In this document: in pieces, positions 9,945 through 23,752 of the stretch
Layout of the letters: every line of letters starts with the position of its first letter
How positions within the stretch are numbered: position 1 is the stretch's first letter
Assembly: GCA_950097015.1 (NCBI GenBank)
Contig: CATNEN010000003.1
Location: 8,230,501 to 8,294,500, forward strand
Direction: 5' to 3'
Length of the DNA: 64,000 bases
From: Macrostomum hystrix
Lineage: Eukaryota > Platyhelminthes > Macrostomidae
Program-made: the position numbers and the translations under genes
Notes under the pieces: generated by a model
The model's input: only the letters and a program-made list of their open reading frames with translations
What the model was told of the DNA's origin: nothing
Database searches by the model: none

Positions 9945-11580
9945 CCTCCTTTAGTTTTTATAATAGAATTAGGAAAAACAAAAAATCTGACCATGATTTC
10001 TTTACGATCTAGCTGTATTCCTTGTTAGAAACAGTTTCGGCTTTAAAAAAAACAAAGAAAAATTCTGAGAGGCGCATATTGCTACTACCAGTAGCATATA
10101 TGCCTGATGCCATATTGTATTTGCTAAATATATTGTGTGCAAAAATATTAGCTTGGAATTTTTGTTGATATTCAGCTTCGGACAAGTTTTAGGGTGAGAA
10201 AATATTGATACAAGCTAAAAATAGTATAAATTAATATAAATTGAAAGTTTTGTTCAAACTTTAAAGGGAGTTGATTTGGTAAACGAATTATGTTACACAA
10301 AATACTAACTTTCCAAAGACCTCACATGAACGCTAAATGTTTAATAGAGTAACTGGTTTCTGTTTTACTTTCAGAATAAATGCAAAGTATGTGATTTACC
10401 ATATGGTAAATATTGATCAGTATTGATCAATATTGATCAGTCACACAAGAAGACTATATAACAGTGAAAAAAAAATATTTAATGTCAAAATATTTGCTAT
10501 GAAATAAGTATGCATTACTGTTAATATGACAAAAACTTTGTGGGATCGAGTTAAGATGTAGAAATACTTTATCATGGATTGGGCTAATGGAAATCTCAAT
10601 TGACTAATTTCCAATTTCATGTATTTATCATTTTCAAAAGAAACGTGATATTTAGCAATGAAGATAAAATAAAAACATAATTAAATTTAAACAAAATATT
10701 CTTCTTTTTCTCGTTTAATGAGCACATTTATAGCATAATTAAAATCTAGCTTGTTAAACGGTTTGACTAATCAATACAATAAAAACAAAAAAACCGAAAA
10801 CAAACGTATCTTACAAGAAAATATTTTAGGCATTACATTCACAGATATATTTAATAATTATACGTTAATATATTATAATGAACAGGTGCAGCAATCACAG
10901 AGCTTCATACCAGCAAAGACAGATTAATTTTCTCTTCCATCCAGTTATTTTTAATTTGCCGTAAGCCTTTAAAAGGCCTAGCAAATGCTGCTGTCAGTCA
11001 GCAGTCTGTCCTCTTTGTGTCGCTGCTGCTGCTGCTGCTGCTGCTTCGATTGTCTCCTCGCCAAAATGGGGAAGTGGGAAAATTTCTGACAGCCAGTTTG
11101 TCAATCGAAGAGACGACTTTAAAGGGCGGCAATTTGCTGCAACAAAAGGAGAAGAATAAGGAGGACCAAAATTGAAGAAAAAATCACAGATGAAGTAAGC
11201 CGCGATCACAAGGCTAGTACGAGCTATACCCATTGAAGAACACGCCTAGCTTTCACACGGCTTAGAACTGAATTGAATCAGGTTCAGAAGCTTTTTTACT
11301 GGAAGCAGAAAAAAGCACGGCATCAAGGCGAAGAGTATTCAGTAAGTGCCAAAACTGGTTCCTAAATTCAGAAGTAATAGAAGAAAAGTAAGGGCTAGGA
11401 ACAAAGTGACTGTCAGCATTTTCTGGGTGGGGGTTGTCACACACCTTGTTTATGTACATTCGTGCTAGACCCTTTGAAAAAATCTTAATTTAAGTTTTAA
11501 CTGCTAATTGACCCCAGCCCTGGCTAGGGTTCACAAGACAGAAGGTACATTTAACAGAACAGAGATTTTTTTACAGTGCT
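9945..11580. other. AT-rich intergenic region
   Basis: No supported gene. A CTG trinucleotide run lies at about 11020-11045. Short ORFs only. Confidence 0.5.
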
Positions 11581-11582
11581 AT

Positions 11583-11801
11583 CAATTGGGCCATATGTGC
11601 AGCCAACAGCACAGTCGTAGGTAACGCGCGGTGCTTCTGAAGGCTGTTCAGTCCATGGACTGGGGAGACGCCACATACACACTCAATCACCCCGGCTAAT
11701 GCTGGTACTCATTTAACAGCTGGATAAATTAAAGCAATGCAGAGTTTAGTGTCTGGTTAAAGGACACAAATTGTTCGGGAATCGAACCCCCGACCTTTAG
11801 T
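11583..11801 (-). mobile_element. tRNA-derived SINE, family 1, copy 2
   Basis: Minus-strand copy with the B box (ggtcgggggttcgattcccg), aacaatttgtgtcc and the palindrome cagtccatggactg at 11649-11662. The A-box end is lost. Confidence 0.75.
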
Positions 11802-11867
11802 GTTTAATGTTGAATGTTGAATGGCTTAAATAGCAATTTACGACCTCATGAAGGCAAATACCAAAGG

Positions 11868-11945
11868 TACAGTGAGAGAGAGAGTTTATACACTGCCTGA
11901 CAATGAGAAGGTCGAGGCCGAGGTACGCACCTTTGTTGAGAGTTT
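11868..11945 (+). mobile_element. Fragment of SINE family 2
   Basis: The segment tatacactgcctgacaatg and following bases resemble the body of the family-2 SINE at 19425 (tacactgcccgaccatgaga). No tRNA-like head is attached. Confidence 0.4.
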
Positions 11946-12690
11946 AATTAGCTAAATTTCTAAAAAAGGTGTCTGCCCACAGGCCTACGTAAATTATTAC
12001 TATTATTATTGTATTACGTGGTCTTTATGTTGGTTTTATGTTGATAATGAAGGCATAAAAGACCAAACTATCAATTGAACTAAATTTCTATAACCCCTGC
12101 ACAGGTTTGTGAGCCGGCTAGTTAAACATTTTCGTCAGATGTTTGCCGATCTGAGCACCGGGGGTCCAAAGTGTAGTCACAGTAAAGCGCTGGATTAACG
12201 ACTAGTTCATCATTTTCCGGGATCAGAGGATGGCTTGACCATCCATGCTCAGCTGCGTGCTCATGCTAGTCCAACTGCAGGCCAATAATTCTTAATTCTA
12301 ATCTATAATCTGCCGAAATGGCGCCTCGTAAGTTTTGAGCACAGTCCAATATTTTATCAGCTGAGCACAGTCTCTAACCCTGCCACGATGCGGTGTAAGC
12401 TACTTCCTGCTAGATATAAAAACTCCGTTTATCACACGGGATTTGTTAATGGTGAGGCCAAGGACTGTAGTTTGTCATCCGTCATGAGAGTTTGTTTCGA
12501 CTGAGCACCACAAGAAGAAGAATAAGAAGGACGTTGAAGCTGGCATCCAGAGTGGGAACTTTTTAGGAAAATTAACTTTTTGCAGATTTAAACGATTAAA
12601 TAGTTCATTAAAAAAGTTTTTCTTCTGTAATGTTATTTTATGATAAAACATATATTATTATATTTATAATACTTCTAAGCTAAGTGGGTA
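11946..12690. other. Intergenic region before the 16-bp array
   Basis: No gene supported. A short TAT/ATT trinucleotide run is present near 11996-12012. Confidence 0.45.
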
Positions 12691-12696
12691 GAGTGT

Positions 12697-15600
12697 GATG
12701 AGATGAGACAATAGAGAGATGAGACAGTGGAGAGATGAGACAAGGGAGATATGAGACAGTAGAGAGTTGAGGAAGTAGAGAGATGAGATGAGAAAGTGGT
12801 GAGATGAGACAGTGGAGAGATGAGACAGTAGAGAGATGAGACAATAGAGAGATGAGACAGTAGAGAGATGAGATGAGAAAGTGGTGAGATGAGACAGTGG
12901 AGAGATGAGACAGTAGAGAGATGAGACAATAGAGAGATGAGACAGTAGAGAGTTGAGACAGTAGATGGTTGAGACAGTAGAGAGATGAGACAGTGGAGAG
13001 ATGAGACAGTAGAGAGTTGAGACAGTAGATAGATGAGACAGTAGATAGATGAGACAGTAGAGAGTTGAGACAGTAGATAGATGAGACAGTAGAGAGATGA
13101 GACAGTAGAGAGATGAGATGAGAAAGTGGTGAGATGAGACAGTGGAGAGATGAGACAGTAGAGAGATGAGACAATAGAGAGATGAGACAGTAGAGAGATG
13201 AGACAGTAGAGAGATGAGACAGTGGAGAGATGAGACAGTGGAGAGATGAGACAGTGGAGAGATGAGACAGTAGAGAGATGAGACAGTGAAGAGATGAGAC
13301 AGTAGAGAGATGAGACAATAGAGAGATGAGACAGTGAAGAGATGAGACAGTAGAGAGATGAGACAGTGGAGAGATGAGACAATAGAGAGATGAGACAGTA
13401 GAGAGTTGAGACAGTAGATAGTTGAGACAGTAGAGAGATGAGACAGTGGAGAGATGAGACAGTAGAGAGTTGAGACAGTAGATAGATGAGACAGTAGATA
13501 GATGAGACAGTAGATAGATGAGACAGTAGAGAGTTGAGACAGTAGATAGATGAGACAGTAGAGAGATGAGACAGTAGAGAGATGAGATGAGAAAGTGGTG
13601 AGATGAGACAGTAGAGAGATGAGACAGTAGATAGATGAGACAGTAGAGAGTTGAGACAGTAGAGAGATGAGACAGTAGAGAGTTGAGACAGTAGAGAGAT
13701 AAGACAGTAGAGAGTTGAGACAGTAGAGAGATGAGACAGTAGAGAGTTGAGACAGTAGAGAGATAAGACAGTAGAGAGATAAGACAGTAGAGAGATGAGA
13801 CAGTAGAGAGATGAGACAGTGAAGAGATGAGACAGTGAAGAGATGAGACAGTAGAGAGTTGAGACAGTAGAGAGATGAGACAGTAGAGAGATAAGACAGT
13901 AGAGAGATGAGACATTAGAGAGATGAGACAGTAGAGAGATGAGACAGTAGAGAGATGAGACAGTGGAGAGATGAGACATTAGAGAGATGAGACAGTAGAG
14001 AGATGAGACAGTGGAGAGATGAGACAGTAGAGAGATGAGACAGTAGAGAGATGAGACAGTAGAGAGATGAGACAGTAGAGAGATGAGACAGTAGAGAGAT
14101 GAGACAGTAGAGAGATGAGACAGTAGAGAGATGAGACAGTAGAGAGATGAGACAGTAGAGAGATGAGACAGTAGAGAGATGAGACAGTAGAGAGATGAGA
14201 CAGTAGAGAGATGAGACAGTAGAGAGATGAGACAGTAGAGAGATGAGACAGTGGAGAGATGAGACAGTGGAGAGATGAGACAGTGGAGAGATGAGACAGT
14301 AGAGAGATGAGACAGTGAAGAGATGAGACAGTAGAGAGATGAGACAATAGAGAGATGAGACAGTGAAGAGATGAGACAGTAGAGAGATGAGACAGTGGAG
14401 AGATGAGACAATAGAGAGATGAGACAGTAGAGAGATGAGACAATAGAGAGATGAGACAGTAGAGAGATGAGATGAGAAAGTGGTGAGATGAGACAGTGGA
14501 GAGATGAGACAGTAGAGAGATGAGACAGTAGAGAGATGAGACAGTAGAGAGTTGAGACAGTAGATGGTTGAGACAGTAGAGAGATGAGACAGTGGAGAGA
14601 TGAGACAGTAGAGAGTTGAGACAGTAGATAGATGAGACAGTAGATAGATGAGACAGTAGAGAGTTGAGACAGTAGATAGATGAGACAGTAGAGAGATGAG
14701 ACAGTAGAGAGATGAGATGAGAAAGTGGTGAGATGAGACAGTGGAGAGATGAGACAGTAGAGAGATGAGACAATAGAGAGATGAGACAGTAGAGAGATGA
14801 GACAGTAGAGAGATGAGACAGTGGAGAGATGAGACAGTGGAGAGATGAGACAGTGGAGAGATGAGACAGTAGAGAGATGAGACAGTGAAGAGATGAGACA
14901 GTAGAGAGATGAGACAATAGAGAGATGAGACAGTGAAGAGATGAGACAGTAGAGAGATGAGACAGTGGAGAGATGAGACAATAGAGAGATGAGACAGTAG
15001 AGAGTTGAGACAGTAGATAGTTGAGACAGTAGAGAGATGAGACAGTGGAGAGATGAGACAGTAGAGAGTTGAGACAGTAGATAGATGAGACAGTAGATAG
15101 ATGAGACAGTAGATAGATGAGACAGTAGAGAGTTGAGACAGTAGATAGATGAGACAGTAGAGAGATGAGACAGTAGAGAGATGAGATGAGAAAGTGGTGA
15201 GATGAGACAGTAGAGAGATGAGACAGTAGATAGATGAGACAGTAGAGAGTTGAGACAGTAGAGAGATGAGACAGTAGAGAGTTGAGACAGTAGAGAGATA
15301 AGACAGTAGAGAGATAAGACAGTAGAGAGATGAGACAGTAGAGAGATGAGACAGTGAAGAGATGAGACAGTGAAGAGATGAGACAGTAGAGAGTTGAGAC
15401 AGTAGAGAGATGAGACAGTAGAGAGATAAGACAGTAGAGAGATGAGACATTAGAGAGATGAGACAGTAGAGAGATGAGACAGTAGAGAGATGAGACAGTG
15501 GAGAGATGAGACATTAGAGAGATGAGACAGTAGAGAGATGAGACAGTGGAGAGATGAGACAGTAGAGAGATGAGACAGTAGAGAGATGAGACAGTGGAGA

Positions 15601-15859
15601 GATGAGACATTAGAGAGATGAGACAGTAGAGAGATGAGACAGTAGAGAGATGAGACAGTAGAGAGATGAGACAGTAGAGAGATGAGACAGTAGAGAGATG
15701 AGACAGTAGAGAGATGAGACAGTAGAGAGATGAGACAGTAGAGAGATGAGACAGTAGAGAGATGAGACAGTAGAGAGATGAGACAGTAGAGAGATGAGAC
15801 AGTAGAGAGATGAGACAGTAGAGAGATGAGATAGTAGAGAAATAAGAAAGTGGAGAGAT
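12697..15859 (+). repeat. 3.2-kb minisatellite, 16-bp unit gatgagacagtagaga
   Basis: About 195 tandem copies of a purine-rich unit with recurring variants (agtgga, caatag, gttgag, gatag). An interrupting block (gatgagatgagaaagtggtg) recurs at about 12785, 12866, 13115, 13585, 14469, 14715 and 15184, showing higher-order duplication with an offset near 1.6 kb. The minus strand is open in all three frames for 400-770 codons (SHLSTVSSLYCLI repeats) simply because the unit contains no stop. I do not treat these ORFs as genes. Confidence 0.95.
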
Positions 15860-16912
15860 TATGCTATATATATACTCGTAAAAGTTTTCAATAAACCGAA
15901 TGAATGAACTTCTCAAGCAAAATCTAAAAAAGAGATTTGATGATGAGGGTGAGAACATTTTCGAATCGAACTCAGACCCTCTTCTATCCCCCAATAATCC
16001 GACGACTAAGCTCCCATATTTCTAATCCTAGGCTTGCAATAACGCGCCGCAATGGTCGAGAATAGTATGAGCGGCGACTGGGGGGCAAGCAGAAGATTTA
16101 GCTTCATCCATCAAAGCTCCGCTCATGGCTTTATTTCCAAAAACGCGCGCGAGAATACCAAGTCGCGGAGGTGGCAGATGAGGCTGAAGGGGGGGCGGTA
16201 CGCGGCCCAAATGGCTTTCGAACGATACCTAGGAGTAAAAATTCGTCACTAGTGCAGGATACGAGGGATTCGGATTCGGTGCGAGAGCGAGAGAGAGAGA
16301 GAGAGTGTGGAAAAAAGTCTAGGCGCGAAAAATAATCATAAATCCCTAGCATCCGATGCTGGACTCACAAGCTGACCATTGTATATTTGCTACATTGAGA
16401 CGATTTTGAAATCCGATTCCTCCAAGGTCGCCAGTTCCGTCCGAGCTTTTTGCTTGCAATCTGCCTTTTCATCTACATATCTGTGGCATATTTGTAGCAT
16501 GCTAACTCTTTGCGTCTTGATTTCTATACCCGATTAGCCAATTTTCTCTAGATTATAGCAATATTCCTAGGGCCCATCAACTGACCAGATCGACCATATC
16601 GAGTCGATTGTTTCGCTACTTTTGTTCCTTCGATTCTATCGAATTTCATTTATAGTTTTAACTTAAGATCATTGGCCGATGTATTTTCTTTGCTGAATTT
16701 GAAATATAATTCTGGATTATTTTTAAATGACCACGCCCTTGGATACGTAGTGATTTAAAATCATTTTTCACTTTTGTACTGGCATCCACTTCGAAACCTG
16801 ATAATTCAAGCATTAGCTCTGATTGCATTAGGAAATATAACGAAATCTAGACATTCTAGACAAAACTAGACAGAAATCAAGGATGTCTTTGTTCTTAAAG
16901 ACTGTGCACTCG
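15860..16912. other. Unique intergenic spacer between two arrays
   Basis: No supported gene. A tRNA B-box-like segment on the minus strand (gagttcgattcg near 15960-15972) and a GA dinucleotide run at 16284-16306 are the only marked features. Confidence 0.4.
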
Positions 16913-18725
16913 TAGCTCTGATGCAATGGTTGTCACATCCTCACAACAGCAGCTCTGATGCAATGGTTGTCACATCAACACAACAGCAGCTCTGATGCAA
17001 TGGTTGTCACATCCTCACAACAGCAGCTCTGATGCAATGGTTGTCACATCCTCACAACAGCAGCTCTGATGCAATGGTTGTCACATCCTCACAACAGCAG
17101 CTCTGATGCAATGGTTTTCACATCCTCACAACAGCAGCTCTGATGCAATGGTTGTCACATCCTCACAACAGCAGCTCTGATGCAATGGTTGTCACATCCT
17201 CACAACAGCAGCTCTGATGCAATGGTTGTCACATCCTCACAACAGCAGCTCTGATGCAATGGTTGTCACATCCTCACAACAGCAGCTCTGATGCAATTGT
17301 TGTCACATCCTCACAACAGCAGCTCTGATGCAATGGTTTTCACATCCTCACAACAGCAGCTCTGATGCAATGGTTGTCACATCCTCACAACAGCAGCTCT
17401 GATGCAATTGTTGTCACATCCTCACAACAGCAGCTCTGATGCAATGGTTTTCACATCCTCACAACAGCAGCTCTGATGCAATGGTTGTCACATCCTCACA
17501 ACAGCAGCTCTGATGCAATGGTTGTCACATCAACACAACAGCAGCTCTGATGCAATGGTTGTCACATCCTCACAACAGCAGCTCTGATGCAATGGTTGTC
17601 ACATCCTCACAACAGCAGCTCTGATGCAATGGTTTTCACATCCTCACAACAGCAGCTCTGATGCAATGGTTGTCACATCCTCACAACAGCAGCTCTGATG
17701 CAATGGTTTTCACATCCTCACAACAGCAGCTCTGATGCAATGGTTGTCACATCCTCACAACAGCAGCTCTGATGCAATGGTTGTCACATCAACACAACAG
17801 CAGCTCTGATGCAATGGTTGTCACATCCTCACAACAGCAGCTCTGATGCAATGGTTGTCACATCGTCAACAGCAGCTCTGATGCAATGGTTGTCACATCC
17901 TCACAACAGCAGCTCTGATGCAATGGTCGTCACATCGTCAACAGCAGCTCTGATGCAATGGTTGTCACATCAACACAACAGCAGCTCTGATGCAATGGTT
18001 GTCACACCAACACAACAGCAGCTCTGATGCAATGGTTGTCACATCAACACAACAGCAGCTCTGATGCAATGGTTGTCACATCAACACAACAGCAGCTCTG
18101 ATGCAATGGTTGTCACATCAACACAACAGCAGCTCTGATGCAATGGTTGTCACACCAACACAACAGCAGCTCTGATGCAATGGTTGTCACATCAACACAA
18201 CAGCAGCTCTGATGCAATGGTTGTCACATCAACACAACAGCAGCTCTGATGCAATGGTTGTCACACCAACACAACAGCAGCTCTGATGCAATGGTTGTCA
18301 CATCAACACAACAGCAGCTCTGATGCAATGGTTGTCACATCAACACAACAGCGGCTCTGATGCAATGGTTGTCACATCCTCACAACAGCAGCTCTGATGC
18401 AATGGTTGTCACATCAACACAACAGCAGCTCTGATGCAATGGTTGTCACACCAACACAACAGCAGCTCTGATGCAATGGTTGTCACATCAACACAACAGC
18501 AGCTCTGATGCAATGGTTGTCACATCAACACAACAGCAGCTCTGATGCAATGGTTGTCACATCAACACAACAGCAGCTCTGATGCAATGGTTGTCACATC
18601 AACACAACAGCAGCTCTGATGCAATGGTTGTCACATCCTCACAACAGCAGCTCTGATGCAATGGTTGTCACATCCTCACAACAGCAGCTCTGATGCGATG
18701 CAATAGTTGTCACATCGTGAACAAC
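16913..18725 (+). repeat. 1.8-kb minisatellite, 37-bp unit
   Basis: About 49 copies of a 37-bp unit containing gctctgatgcaatggttg. Units end in either tcctcacaa or tcaacacaa. The first type dominates before about 17,940 and the second after it. A few 34-bp units (catcgtcaa) occur at 17,860-17,940. No unique spacers are present, so this is not a CRISPR-like array. Confidence 0.95.
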
Positions 18726-19424
18726 TATTTCGTCTTTCTAGCAATAAAACATCACCCATGATAATTTGTACTCTTAAGTATCCCGATTCGTAAGTTTATA
18801 TAGTATGAAGCTGCGTTGAGATAGTATTCTGAGTCCCAATTCCAATTTCTATGAAATGACAATTGAGTGCTGATTGAGCAAAGCGATCGAACTATTTCTG
18901 CTGCTTACTTTTTGCAACTGCTACTAGCTTTTAGAATTGCAGGCCTTTTAAAAAAAGCTTCACATGGTGCTTTTCAGATTGATCTGCAAGAAATATACTA
19001 ATTGTTTATTCTACCCGACTATATTCTATTCGATACGGGACACTTCTTCTGACTGAGATTCGAACTCCAGACATCTCGCTTATGAGTGTGAAGATCCCAC
19101 TAGGTTTGAGTTTGCCCCAACATTTTGACGACAAAAATTCTCAAAGAGTCACGTGATCATGAGAATCGCAAACAATTTCTCACCAATAAAACTATTCGAG
19201 AGATGCGGCCTAGGTGCAGAAGTACGGATTGCTACAGTACACATTGTCACCAGTTTTAAACTCGTCCAAGGATCCGTTGTTTGCGCCGGCGTCGTCCAAA
19301 GTCAGCGGCTGCCGCACCAGAGCTGCAGATGGCAGGGTTGAAGAGCCGGCGGCGGCAGCGGCAGCAGCAGCGGCGGAATGCTTTTGACCTGTCCAAAAAG
19401 GTAAAAGTGGTTTGTTCGTTTGTT
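18726..19424. other. Intergenic region
   Basis: No supported gene. A tRNA-like B box on the minus strand (ggagttcgaatctcag near 19050) may be another SINE relic. A short GCA/GCG-rich run lies at 19345-19375. Confidence 0.4.
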
Positions 19425-19745
19425 TAGGGGTCAGGGGTTAGCGCGTTGGCCTCTCGCACCAAGTTCCCGGAGCTCGATTCCGCGGCGAGGCCACATTCAT
19501 TTGGGTTGGGGCACAGCCGCGGAAGAGAAGGCTTGAGGGCTTGGTGGCAAACAGTGAAAGTGTACACTGCCCGACCATGAGAATGTCCCAGCTGATGTAC
19601 ACACCTGTCTGAGTGTGTGCCTGCGTCAGTATCTGTGTGCGTGTGTGCTCAGGAGTCAGCGAAATGGGCAGAGTTGCCTCCTGATTGGCTGCGGGTCTAG
19701 TGTCACTAAAGCGAATGACGTGCCATTGCCCGCAGCCCTCCTATA
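19425..19745 (+). mobile_element. tRNA-derived SINE, family 2, copy a
   Basis: tRNA-like head (ggggttagcgcgttggcctc, gagctcgattccgcgg), then a body with tgtacactgcccgaccatg, a GT-rich stretch and ctcaggagtcagcgaaatgg. It ends cccgcagccctcc. Minus-strand copies lie at 20627, 27988 and 48733. Confidence 0.8.
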
Positions 19746-20626
19746 CAAATAATTTTGTTCAAATTATCGTTTGTTACTTTCACAATCACTTTTTGCAATA
19801 GAGCAATAAACAGACTATTGTGTGCCATTTCACAAAATAGTCCACACCATTCATTCTCTGAATTTCAAAATCATCATTTCTAAGTTTGTGGATTTACTGC
19901 AACGGTGGCCAAGCGGTCATTTCCTTAGTTAAATACTTGTTTATTAGTAGCGCTGTCTAGGCGATCGCATGGGCGTGTTGAACAGCTAGATCCACTCAAA
20001 TCCGAGTTCATCTGAGGCTGATGGCAAACACTTCACCCGTGACCAAGCTTCATCAATGCCACTTAAGCCGGAGCTCACACTCGTCATGCTTTGCTCAAAA
20101 TTGATTTCCCCCGTGATAGTTATATGAAGATAGTGATAGTGCAGTGTGGCATCGACTCGTTGACATCAAACTGTTGTAGATTCTGCGTTCCGTTATGAGA
20201 AATATGGGCCTATTCCATTGCCGAAATGGAACAGGAAGAGTGGAACGTCCGTGTCCACATCCTCGTCCCTACCGCGGTCTGTCCGCGGATCTGGGGCAAA
20301 TGGAACGATTCGCGCGAGAGGCTGTGGCGAAATGGAGGAAAGCGAATGGACTGCAGTTTCTGGGAAGCAGTTGTTCTCGTGAACAGATGCGAGCATGCTA
20401 TCGGCAACTTTGTTTGACGAGTCCCTGTCGATTGACAACTTGTCGTCTAGCGGAGCTTCCATCCCATGTCCTCCATTTTTCGTCCGAAATTTGATCGATA
20501 TTTTTGAGCACCCGATCATTCAAACGTATTTTGGAATCTCGACACTGATGCTTCAGTACATTCAAGGCTATTAGTTTCTGTTAACTATTATTAATTAAAG
20601 TTACTTATATTACCCCTATTTTTTTC
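19746..20626. other. Intergenic region
   Basis: Overlapping ORFs on both strands at 20193-20519 (up to 108 codons) have no recognisable domain and are not called as genes. Confidence 0.4.
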
Positions 20627-20962
20627 AGGAGGGCTGCTGGCAACGGCACACCATTCGGTAACACTAGACCTGCAGCCAGCAAGGAGGCAATTCTGCCCAT
20701 TTTGCTGACTCCTGAGCACACACGCACACAAATACTGTACTCAGGCACAAGCTCACACAGGTGTGTACATCTGACTTGAGTTTATCATCGTCAGGCAGTG
20801 TACACTCTCACTGTGCCCTGGAGGTTGGCCCTCAAAGGCGTAAATTGCACGACAAGCCCCCAAGCCTTCTCTACGCGACTGCGTCCCAAATGAATGTGGC
20901 CTCACTGCGGAATCGAGCTCAGGGACCTTGGTGCGAGAGGCAAACCACTCTACAAGCCTCTT
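20627..20962 (-). mobile_element. tRNA-derived SINE, family 2, copy b
   Basis: Minus-strand copy of the 19425 element. Shared blocks are gagggctgctggcaacgg, ttctgcccattttgctgact, gcagtgtacactctcactg and ggaatcgagctcagggacc (the B-box region). Confidence 0.8.
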
Positions 20963-21433
20963 AAGTTAGTTCTGATGCTTCAGTGCAATCAGGACTGTTA
21001 GTTCACGTATCAAAGTACACCAGTTGTCAAAAGTCCAGTGCGTCTACCTTTGTTTATAATTTGGGTAGAAAATGTTTCCCTGTTTTCCAACCTATGACAT
21101 AAACAATAGAAGGGAATTTCTATTCTATAGGGAAACAATCTTGTCTGAAAATACAAAAAACAGACAGGAATTTATTATGCCAGTCAGCTGTTGATTGCAT
21201 CGTGTGTTGTTCAATAAGGATTATAAATTAAAATAAAATCCTTTTCTAAAAGGTTTCGGGGTAAGAGCACTTGAAATGATACGTATTTTCGATACATATA
21301 TTATCGTCTAGCTTAGAGCCATTTTAGACTAAAGTGCATAGGACAATTGATTTATATTATATAATATCATGACACTCACACTCACTCACCACTCACTCAC
21401 AAACTCACTCACTCACTCGCACTATTCAGACAC
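20963..21433. other. Spacer before the inverted satellite
   Basis: AT-rich with no gene. A short actcact repeat at about 21371-21420 leads into the array. Confidence 0.4.
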
Positions 21434-23752
21434 AGATGGACAGACATTTCAGTCAGATGGACAGCCATTTCAGTCAGATACAGATGGACAGACATTTCAG
21501 TCAGATGGACAGACATTTCAGTCAGACACAGATGGACAGACATTTCAGTCAGATGGATAGACATTTCAGTCAGATGGACAGACATTTCAGCCAGACACAG
21601 ATGGACAAACATTTCAGCCAGACATAGAAGATGGACAGACATTTCAGCCAGACACAGATGGACAGACATTTCAGTCAGATGGACAGACATTTCAGTCAGA
21701 TGGACAGACATTTCAGCCAGACACAGATGGACAGACATTTCAGCCAGACACAGATGGACAGACATTTCAGTCAGACACAGATGGACAGACATTTCAGTCA
21801 GATGGACAGACATTTCAGCCAGACACAGATGGACAGACATTTCAGTCAGATGGACAGACATTTCAGCCAGACACAGATGGACAGACATTTCAGTCAGATG
21901 GACAGACATTTCAGTCAGATGGACAGACATTTCAGCCAGACACAGATGGACAGACATTTCAGCCAGACACAGATGGACAGACATTTCAGCCAGACATAGA
22001 TGGACAGACATTTCAGTCAGATGGACAGACATTTCAGCCAGACACAGATGGACAGACATTTCAGCCAGATGGACAGACATTTCAGCCAGACACAGATGGA
22101 CAGACATTTCAGTCAGACACAGATGGACAGACATTTCAGTCAGATGGACAGACATTTCAGTCAGATGGACAGACATTTCAGCCAGACACAGATGGACAGA
22201 CATTTCAGCCAGACACAGATGGACAGACATTTCAGCCAGACATAGATGGACAGACATTTCAGTCAGATGGACAGACATTTCAGCCAGACACAGATGGACA
22301 GACATTTCAGCCAGACACAGATGGACAGACATTTCAGCCAGACACAGATGGACAGACATTTCAGCCAGACACAGATGGACAGACATTTCAGTCAGATGGA
22401 CAGACATTTCAGCCAGACACAGATGGACAGACATTTCAGCCAGACACAGATGGACAGACATTTCAGTCAGATGGACAGACATTTCAGCCAGACACAGATG
22501 GACAGACATTTCAGTCAGATGGACAGACATTTCAGTCAGATGGACAGACATTTCAGCCAGACACAGATGGACAGACATTTCAGTCAGACACAGATGGACA
22601 GACATTTCAGTCAGATGGACAGACATTTCAGCCAGACACAGATGGACAGACATTTCAGTCAGACACAGATGGACAGACATTTCAGTCAGATGGACAGACA
22701 TTTCAGTCAGATGGACAGACATTTCAGCCAGACACAGATGGACAGACATTTCAGCCAGACACAGATGGACAGACATTTCAGCCAGACACAGATGGACAGA
22801 CATTTCAGCCAGACACAGATGGACAGACATTTCAGTCAGATGGACAGACATTTCAGCCAGACACAGATGGACAGACATTTCAGCCAGACACAGATGGACA
22901 GACATTTCAGCCAGACACAGATGGACAGACATTTCAGTCAGATGGACAGACATTTCAGTCAGATGGACAGACATTTCAGCCAGACACAGATGGACAGACA
23001 TTTCAGTCAGACACAGATGGACAGACATTTCAGCCAGACACAGATGGACAGACATTTCAGCCAGACACAGATGGACAGACATTTCAGCCAGATGGACAGA
23101 CATTTCAGTCAGAAACAGATGGACAGACATTTCAGTCAGATGGACAGACATTTCAGTCAGAAACAGATGGACAGACATTTCAGTCAGATGGACAGACATT
23201 TCAGTCAGACACAGATTGACAGACATTTGAGTCAGATGGACAGACATTTCAGTCAGACACAGATGGACAGACATTTCAATCAGACACAGATGGACAGACA
23301 TTTCAGTCAGATGGATAGACATTTCAGTCAGATGGATAGACATTTCAGTCAGATGGACAGACATTTCAGTCAGATGGACAGACATTTCAGTCAGACACAG
23401 ATGGACAGACATTTCAATCAGACACAGATGGACAGACATTTCAGTCAGATGGATAGACATTTCAGTCAGATGGATAGACATTTCAGTCAGATGGACAGAC
23501 ATTTCAGTCAGATGGACAGACATTTCAGTCAGACACAGATGGACAGACATTTCAATCAGACACAGATGGACAGACATTTCAGTCAGATGGACAGACATTT
23601 CAGTCAGATGGATAGACATTTCAGTCAGATGGACAGACATTTCAGTCAGATGGACAGACATTTCAGTCAGATGGATAGACATTTCAGTCAGATGGACAGA
23701 CATTTCAGTCAGATGGACAGACATTTCAGTCAGACACAGATGGACAGACACT
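21434..23752 (+). repeat. 2.3-kb satellite of 21- and 27-bp units, left arm
   Basis: About 95-100 units sharing atggacagacatttcag. Short units are 21 bp and long units add acacag to reach 27 bp. Both lengths are multiples of three. The plus strand therefore reads as MDRHFSQ/MDRHFSQTQ repeats, with four separate ORFs of up to 506 codons. The minus strand reads as one 780-codon EMSVHLT/EMSVHLCLT ORF. The same family recurs in the opposite orientation at 24697-25998. I regard it as a satellite and not an expressed gene, but see findings. Confidence 0.95.

Noticed and set aside
12675-15994. Very long minus-strand ORFs (up to 768 codons)
   Set aside because: They are open in all three frames across a 16-bp tandem repeat that has no stop; no start context, domain or splice structure.
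16913-18725. CRISPR-like regular repeat
   Set aside because: Head-to-tail copies without unique spacers, in an animal genome; a minisatellite.
20193-20519. 108-codon minus-strand ORF
   Set aside because: It overlaps three other ORFs on both strands and has no recognisable domain; beside a SINE.
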